From assembly GCF_000725625.1 (NCBI RefSeq), contig NZ_JOHS01000014.1, positions 62,001 through 126,000 of the forward strand: a DNA stretch of 64,000 bases, written 5' to 3'. Positions within the stretch are counted from its first letter, which is position 1, and every line of letters begins with the position of its first letter. This DNA comes from Streptomyces sp. NRRL F-6676. GTDB lineage: Bacteria; Actinomycetota; Actinomycetes; Streptomycetales; Streptomycetaceae. The notes under the pieces are model-generated. The model made no database searches. It saw nothing but the letters and a program-made list of their open reading frames with translations, and was not told where the DNA came from. Made by a program: the position numbers and the translations under genes. Of this stretch, positions 60,041-64,000 are shown one piece after another.

Positions 60041-61550
60041 CCGACCGTTCCCCGGAGCCGTCACCGAGTTCGTCCCCGGCCTTCTGCTGTCCGGGGAGCT
60101 GTACCGCCTCGCTCTCCTCGTCGTCCACGGCCTCGTCGGCCTCGTCGTCCACGGCTTCGTCGGCCTCCGTGAACTCTTCCGTGACTTCTTCCGGCTCCAC
60201 CAGGTCGTCCGCGTCCTCCTCGATGGCGAAGCCCGGCAGCCACTGTTCCAGTTCCTCGCGCAGCCGTACCGTCGCGCCCAGCTGGCACAGCACGCCGATC
60301 GTGCTGAGGGTGACCCGGTGGATCAGCAGGTAGGACGGGGGCAGGTTGAGCTTCTTGCCCAGTTGGTAGGCGGGGGAGCGGGGGTCCGCCACCCGGGCCG
60401 CCTGACTGCGCATCCAGCCGCGGGTGAAGGTGAACTCCTCGACCCTGGCGGGTTCGATGATCGGCAGGAGGTAGTCCAGGACCGCGTCAGGGTCCAGATC
60501 GATGGACTCCCTGACGAAGCCTTCCTCCCGCAGATGCGTGTAGACGAAGTCGGCGTCGCCCTCGAGTGTCCTCCGCAGCGAGCGGCCTATCGGTGCCGGC
60601 AGGCCCCCGGGGAGCCGGTCGACCGTGCCGAAGTCCAGAACGCCGAGCCGCCAGTCGTCCTCGCCGTCCGGCCCGCCGGGCAGCAGCCGGAAGTTGCCCG
60701 GGTGCGGGTCGGCGTGGAGGAGACCGGTGCGGGCCGGTCCGGAGAAGAGGAAGCGGGCCAGCAGCTGGCCGGCGCGGTCGCGCTGCTCCTGGGTGCCGTT
60801 GGAGATGATCTCCGACAGCGGTGTCCCGTCCATCCACTCGGTCACCAGCACCTGCTCGCACTGGTGCACCACCGCCGGCACCACCACGTCCGGGTCGTCC
60901 GCGAACTCCTCCGCGTGCGCCTGCTGTGCCGCCGCCTCCAGGTCGTAGTCCAGTTCCTCGGAGACCCGGTCGCGCAATTCGGTGATCAGCGGCTTGATGT
61001 CCATGCCCGGGACCAGCGGACCGAGCAGCCGGGCGAACCGGCTGAGCTGGTTCAGATCGGAGAGCAGCGCGTCGCCCGCGCCCGGGTACTGCACCTTGAC
61101 CGCCACCTCGCGGCCGTCGTGCCACACCGCCCGGTGCACCTGGCCGATGGACGCGGCCGCGGACGGCTTGTCCTCGAACTCCAGGAACAGTTCCTGCCAG
61201 CCCTCGCCCAGCCGTTCCGTCAGCACGGCGTGGACGGTGCGCGTCGGCATCGGAGGGGCCGCCTCCTGGAGCTTCGTGAGCGCGGCACGGTAGGGCCCGG
61301 CGACCTCCTCGGGCAGGGCCGACTCGAAGACGGACAGGGCCTGCCCGAACTTCATGGCGCCGCCCTTGAGCTCGCCGAGGACCTTGAACAGCTGGTCCGC
61401 GGTGCGCTGCTGGAGCTCACGGCCCACGAGCTCCGCCGACTCGCCGACGATCCGTTTGCCAAGTCCCCAGGTCGCCCGTCCGGCGAAGCCGAGCGGGAGC
61501 GCGGCGAGCTTGGCGGTCCGGGTGACCGCCTTGCGGGGAAGATCAGACAT
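60027..61550 (-). CDS. ABC1/UbiB-family atypical kinase
   Basis: A 507-residue protein. The ABC1 signature KxGQ appears as KFGQALS near residue 68. The Ala-rich loop is AAASIGQVHRA, VAVKVQYP carries the ATP-binding Lys, HADPHPGNF is the catalytic loop and LDFGTV is the metal-binding Asp segment. UbiB proteins act in quinone or lipid metabolism, often as ATPases. The C-terminus is long and acidic (DDEADEAVDDEE). The start at 61550 has GGAGGG 4 nt upstream and overlaps the end of the ThiF-like gene by 8 nt. A homologue neighbours whiB7 in mycobacteria. Confidence 0.88.
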   Translation of the reverse strand: MSDLPRKAVTRTAKLAALPLGFAGRATWGLGKRIVGESAELVGRELQQRTADQLFKVLGELKGGAMKFGQALSVFESALPEEVAGPYRAALTKLQEAAPPMPTRTVHAVLTERLGEGWQELFLEFEDKPSAAASIGQVHRAVWHDGREVAVKVQYPGAGDALLSDLNQLSRFARLLGPLVPGMDIKPLITELRDRVSEELDYDLEAAAQQAHAEEFADDPDVVVPAVVHQCEQVLVTEWMDGTPLSEIISNGTQEQRDRAGQLLARFLFSGPARTGLLHADPHPGNFRLLPGGPDGEDDWRLGVLDFGTVDRLPGGLPAPIGRSLRRTLEGDADFVYTHLREEGFVRESIDLDPDAVLDYLLPIIEPARVEEFTFTRGWMRSQAARVADPRSPAYQLGKKLNLPPSYLLIHRVTLSTIGVLCQLGATVRLREELEQWLPGFAIEEDADDLVEPEEVTEEFTEADEAVDDEADEAVDDEESEAVQLPGQQKAGDELGDGSGERSAAQA

Positions 61551-62787
61551 GCGCCCTCCAAGTCCTGGACAACCGTGTCGCGGGTGCCTTGCGGGACATC
61601 TCCGTCGACGGCTGCCGCACCGCCATTGTCGCGCGTGCTCCGCCGTCCTCCGCGGCCCGTGCCCTGTTACCTTTCTCCGCCGTCTCCCCGTCGCCCTTCC
61701 GCGCCGCGCCGCAGGGGCACTCGGGGTGACCCCACACCGGGCGCGCGTGCCAGTCGAGCCGCGGCACCGAGGCCTCCCAGCGGGCGCCGGCGCTCGCCGG
61801 GGACTGGCCGTCGAGGAAGGCCAGCGCGTGTCCGGCGGCGAGCGAGGCGACCGTGGCCGCCAGTGCCAGGTCGCATGCCTGCCCGGGACGCGGGCGTCCC
61901 GAGCGCCACTGGGCGACCAGCCGCGGCCAGGTCTCGTCCCGGTCGGACCGGTCCCGGTCCAGACAGCCCGCGCAGGCGGTCTCCCCGGGCAGGACCAGCG
62001 GTCCGACCACGCCCGTGCCCTCGACGACACCCGCGTACATATGAGGAGTCCCGGAGGCGAGCAGCGGCTCGGCGGCGGCCGGGTCCGGGGCGTGGACGGC
62101 GAGCCCGTCGCGCGGGGCGAGAACCACCAGGTGCAGACCGGGGTCGGCCGCACCGCCGGTGCCTGCGGCGGTGGGCCGGCGACCCCGGGGCCGGTCGGGC
62201 GCCGCCCGGCGCACCGCCCGCCGGGCCGCCTCGTCCCGGCGTTCGCCGACCGACTCTGCCGGCAGCCCGCCCGGCGCCACGTCCCACGGCTCGACCCGCC
62301 CGATGTCCCGCACCTCCACCTCACCCACCCCCGCGCCCGCCAGTAGCGAGGCCAGAACGACGCCGACCCGTCCGGCCCCTCTGACCTGCACCCGCAGCGA
62401 CCGGCGGGCGGCGAGCCGGCTCAGCCCGGCGCCCGGCTCGCGGGCGACGAGCGACAGGGAGGCGAGGTCGGGCCGGAGCCGGTCCAGGACCTCCTTCTTC
62501 CCCCGCAGCTCGGCACCCTCCGGGCCGCCGCCCGTCGCGTCGTCCAGCAGGCCCGACGCCGAGAGCCGTGCCACGAGCGTGTCCACATGGCCGTCCGGCA
62601 GACCCATCCGCCGGCTCTCGTCCCGCAACAGGGGCAGCCCCCGGGTGCCGTCGAGCAGGCCGAGCAGACTGCCCGTCGCCGTGTCCACCGGTCCCACCAC
62701 CATGGCGTGCGCGGGAGCCATCCCGAACTGCACGGTGTTCAGATCACGCCAGCCGCGCCGCAGCGCGGGCTTCACCATCGGATGCAT
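61543..62787 (-). CDS. ThiF-family adenylyltransferase-like protein
   Basis: A 414-residue protein. A winged-helix-like N-terminal part (about 1-130) precedes a Rossmann segment, VQVRGAGRVGVVLASLLAGAGVG, resembling the E1/ThiF nucleotide fold. Zinc cysteines appear as CAGCLDRD and later CPCGA. The Arg finger and adenylation motifs of active E1 enzymes are degenerate or missing, so it may be a docking or pseudo-E1 protein like those associated with YcaO pathways. No precursor peptide gene is adjacent. GGGGGA lies 5 nt before ATG 62787, and its stop overlaps the ABC1 kinase start. Confidence 0.75.
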   Translation of the reverse strand: MHPMVKPALRRGWRDLNTVQFGMAPAHAMVVGPVDTATGSLLGLLDGTRGLPLLRDESRRMGLPDGHVDTLVARLSASGLLDDATGGGPEGAELRGKKEVLDRLRPDLASLSLVAREPGAGLSRLAARRSLRVQVRGAGRVGVVLASLLAGAGVGEVEVRDIGRVEPWDVAPGGLPAESVGERRDEAARRAVRRAAPDRPRGRRPTAAGTGGAADPGLHLVVLAPRDGLAVHAPDPAAAEPLLASGTPHMYAGVVEGTGVVGPLVLPGETACAGCLDRDRSDRDETWPRLVAQWRSGRPRPGQACDLALAATVASLAAGHALAFLDGQSPASAGARWEASVPRLDWHARPVWGHPECPCGAARKGDGETAEKGNRARAAEDGGARATMAVRQPSTEMSRKAPATRLSRTWRAHV

Positions 62788-62997
62788 CACAGTCCCCCGT
62801 AGTCGTGTCGTCGGGTGTTCATCGACGAGTGCCAGCATGCCGCGCCGGCGGCGGACCGTGCCCCGAGTTGTCCACAGGCGCGGGCATTCGTCGTACAGGT
62901 CCTATAAGTCGTACCGGTTGCGTGGGCGAGTCCGGGCCACTCGCCAACCGCGTCCGGAAGGAGGACTTCCTCCCCGCGCAGCGGGTAACGTCTGGGC

Positions 62998-63594
62998 GTG
63001 CCCGCCGATCCACCGCACCGCGCAGCCGAACCACCGCGCAGCACGACGAGCCCGCCGCTGGGCGGCCCGGCGACGAGCGCGATCGAGGTGCGCAGAAGCG
63101 CGCGACGGCGCCGAACGGTCTCCGCGTACCGCGAGGGCGATCGCACCGTCGTGCTCATCCCCGCCCGGATGTCCGAGGCGGAGGAACAGCGCTGGGTCAC
63201 CGTCATGCTCGACAAACTGGCCGCCCAGGAGAGCAGGCGCAGACTGGGCGACGCCGAACTGGCCGAACGCGCCGAGCGGCTGTCGGTGCAGTACTTCGAG
63301 GGCCGGGCCCGGCCCACCAGCGTCCGCTGGGTCACCAACCAGAACACCCGCTGGGGCTCCTGCACCCCCGCCGAGGGCAGCATCCGCCTCTCGCACCGCC
63401 TGCGGGACATGCCCGAGTACGTCGTCGACTACGTCCTCCTGCACGAACTCGCGCATCTGCTGGTCCCCGGGCACGGGCCCCGTTTCTGGCGGCTCCTGGA
63501 GGCCTATCCGCGTACGGAGCGGGCCCGCGGCTACCTCGAGGGGGTCGCGGCCGCCGGACGGCTGCCGCACCAGCCCGAACCGCCGGGCGCATAG
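62998..63594 (+). CDS. YgjP/M48-type metallopeptidase domain protein (DUF45)
   Basis: A 198-residue protein. VRWVTNQNTRWGSCTPAEGSI in outline (about residues 104-125) and YVLLHELAHLLVPGHGPRFW (H149, E150 and H153 of HExxH, third His in GHG near 159) define the YgjP/SprT-like zinc peptidase fold. It is close to the short actinobacterial form annotated as an M48 family peptidase. There is no signal or membrane segment, so it is cytoplasmic. The GTG start has no ribosome binding site. TAACGT (62986-62991) lies exactly 6 nt upstream, so the message is probably leaderless. Confidence 0.83.
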   Translation: MPADPPHRAAEPPRSTTSPPLGGPATSAIEVRRSARRRRTVSAYREGDRTVVLIPARMSEAEEQRWVTVMLDKLAAQESRRRLGDAELAERAERLSVQYFEGRARPTSVRWVTNQNTRWGSCTPAEGSIRLSHRLRDMPEYVVDYVLLHELAHLLVPGHGPRFWRLLEAYPRTERARGYLEGVAAAGRLPHQPEPPGA

Positions 63595-63742
63595 CCGCGC
63601 GGCGGTTCCGCGGCGTCCGGCGGACAGTTCCGGACCCGGGCCCGGTTGTGTACCGGGTCTGTACCGGCTTCCTCCGATGTCGGACTTTGCCGTTAGCCTG
63701 GCGCGACGCACTCGCACTCGGGATGGGGGACGGTCGTTACGC

Positions 63743-64000
63743 ATGGCCAGGGAATTCCAACGCGGCCACAAGGCCAGGATCAGTGACCTCACCGCGGGAA
63801 CGGATCTGTACGTGGGCGTGCAGATCGCCGGTCCCGGACTGACGTTCGACATCAGCTGCTTCGGGCTCGACGCCGACGAGCGGCTCTCGGACGATCGGTA
63901 CTTCGTCTTCTTCAACCAGCCGAAGACGCCCGAGGAGTCCATTCAGCTGCTCGGCGCCCAGGCGGGCGACACGGAGTCCTTCCGGGTGACGCTGGACCGG
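63743..64000 (+). CDS. TerD-domain protein, 5' part (cut by the window end)
   Basis: The first 86 residues are MAREFQRGHKARISDLTAG ... FDISCFGLDADERLSDDRYFVFFNQPKTPEESIQLLG. The FDISCFGLDADxRLSDDRYFVFFNQ pattern is the TerD family core, which binds Ca2+ through its Asp residues and occurs in tellurite-resistance and stress proteins. The remaining part lies beyond position 64000. A GGGGGA lies about 13 nt before the ATG, and TAGCCT (63694-63699) may be the -10 element. Confidence 0.8.
   Translation, partial: MAREFQRGHKARISDLTAGTDLYVGVQIAGPGLTFDISCFGLDADERLSDDRYFVFFNQPKTPEESIQLLGAQAGDTESFRVTLDR

Noticed and set aside
1..64000. tRNA, rRNA, insertion sequence, prophage or antibiotic biosynthesis cluster
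   Set aside because: No cloverleaf-like tRNA, rRNA segment, transposase, integrase or PKS/NRPS motif was recognised on either strand.

Overview
This is 64 kb of very high-GC (roughly 73-75%) actinobacterial chromosome with Streptomyces-type gene content: GTG starts are common, genes are dense on both strands, and there are signature families (WblC/WhiB7, mycoredoxin, AdnAB, DUF3107, DUF3152). No rRNA, tRNA, CRISPR array, insertion sequence or prophage gene was seen. From memory of gene orders, two blocks match conserved actinobacterial neighbourhoods. Window 0-10 kb resembles the M. tuberculosis sigE-rseA-htrA-tatB ... mrp ... MgtE/CBS ... corA region. Window 19-63 kb resembles rhlE - ferritin-like - DUF3107 - TetR - DUF3152 - moeZ - ATL - adnAB - nudC - mrx1 - uvrD2 - whiB7 - ABC1 kinase.

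Layout. 0-2.7 kb: tail of an ECF sigma gene, its zinc-binding anti-sigma factor, an HtrA protease and TatB (envelope stress and Tat export). 3.0-12.6 kb: a hypothetical protein, Mrp Fe-S carrier, DUF1003, an MgtE-type CBS protein, a lipoprotein, a hypothetical protein, CorA, a SUFU-like protein and an MFS exporter. 12.8-19.3 kb: a DUF6758-like protein, a PHP-domain phosphoesterase, MarC, a 50-residue protein, a NYN-domain protein and an alpha/beta hydrolase. These are separated by unusually repetitive non-coding DNA, including a G-rich minisatellite, a 1 kb degenerate repeat field and a five-copy array of about 125 bp. 19.3-28 kb: a DEAD-box helicase with a long basic repeat tail, a ferritin-like protein, a small membrane protein, DUF3107, TetR, an acidic protein, a hydrolase and a DUF3152 metzincin-like protein.

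28-39.4 kb looks like accessory DNA between DUF3152 and moeZ. It begins with a leaderless 30-residue cysteine-containing leader peptide upstream of a complete oligopeptide-type ABC transporter operon. A four-gene set follows: a PelF-like glycosyltransferase, a multi-pass membrane protein (frameshifted in this sequence at an 11-G run), a sugar-nucleotide epimerase and a spherulin-4-type protein. This combination recalls Pel and fungal galactosaminogalactan synthesis and is the best candidate for an under-described system here.

39.5-58.5 kb: MoeZ, a secreted peptidase, a large kinase-like/flippase membrane protein, and then a DNA-repair and redox block (ATL, AdnA, AdnB, an M20 peptidase, NudC, mycoredoxin, UvrD2). 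58.5-60 kb: the wblC/whiB7 locus with an AT-box promoter, a uORF and a terminator-type attenuator. 60-64 kb: an ABC1/UbiB kinase coupled to a ThiF-like protein, a YgjP-type metallopeptidase, and the start of a TerD-domain gene cut by the window end.

Two themes recur. Many genes lack a ribosome binding site but have a -10-like hexamer 6-7 nt before the start codon, which suggests leaderless transcription. In-frame and intergenic tandem repeats are unusually frequent.
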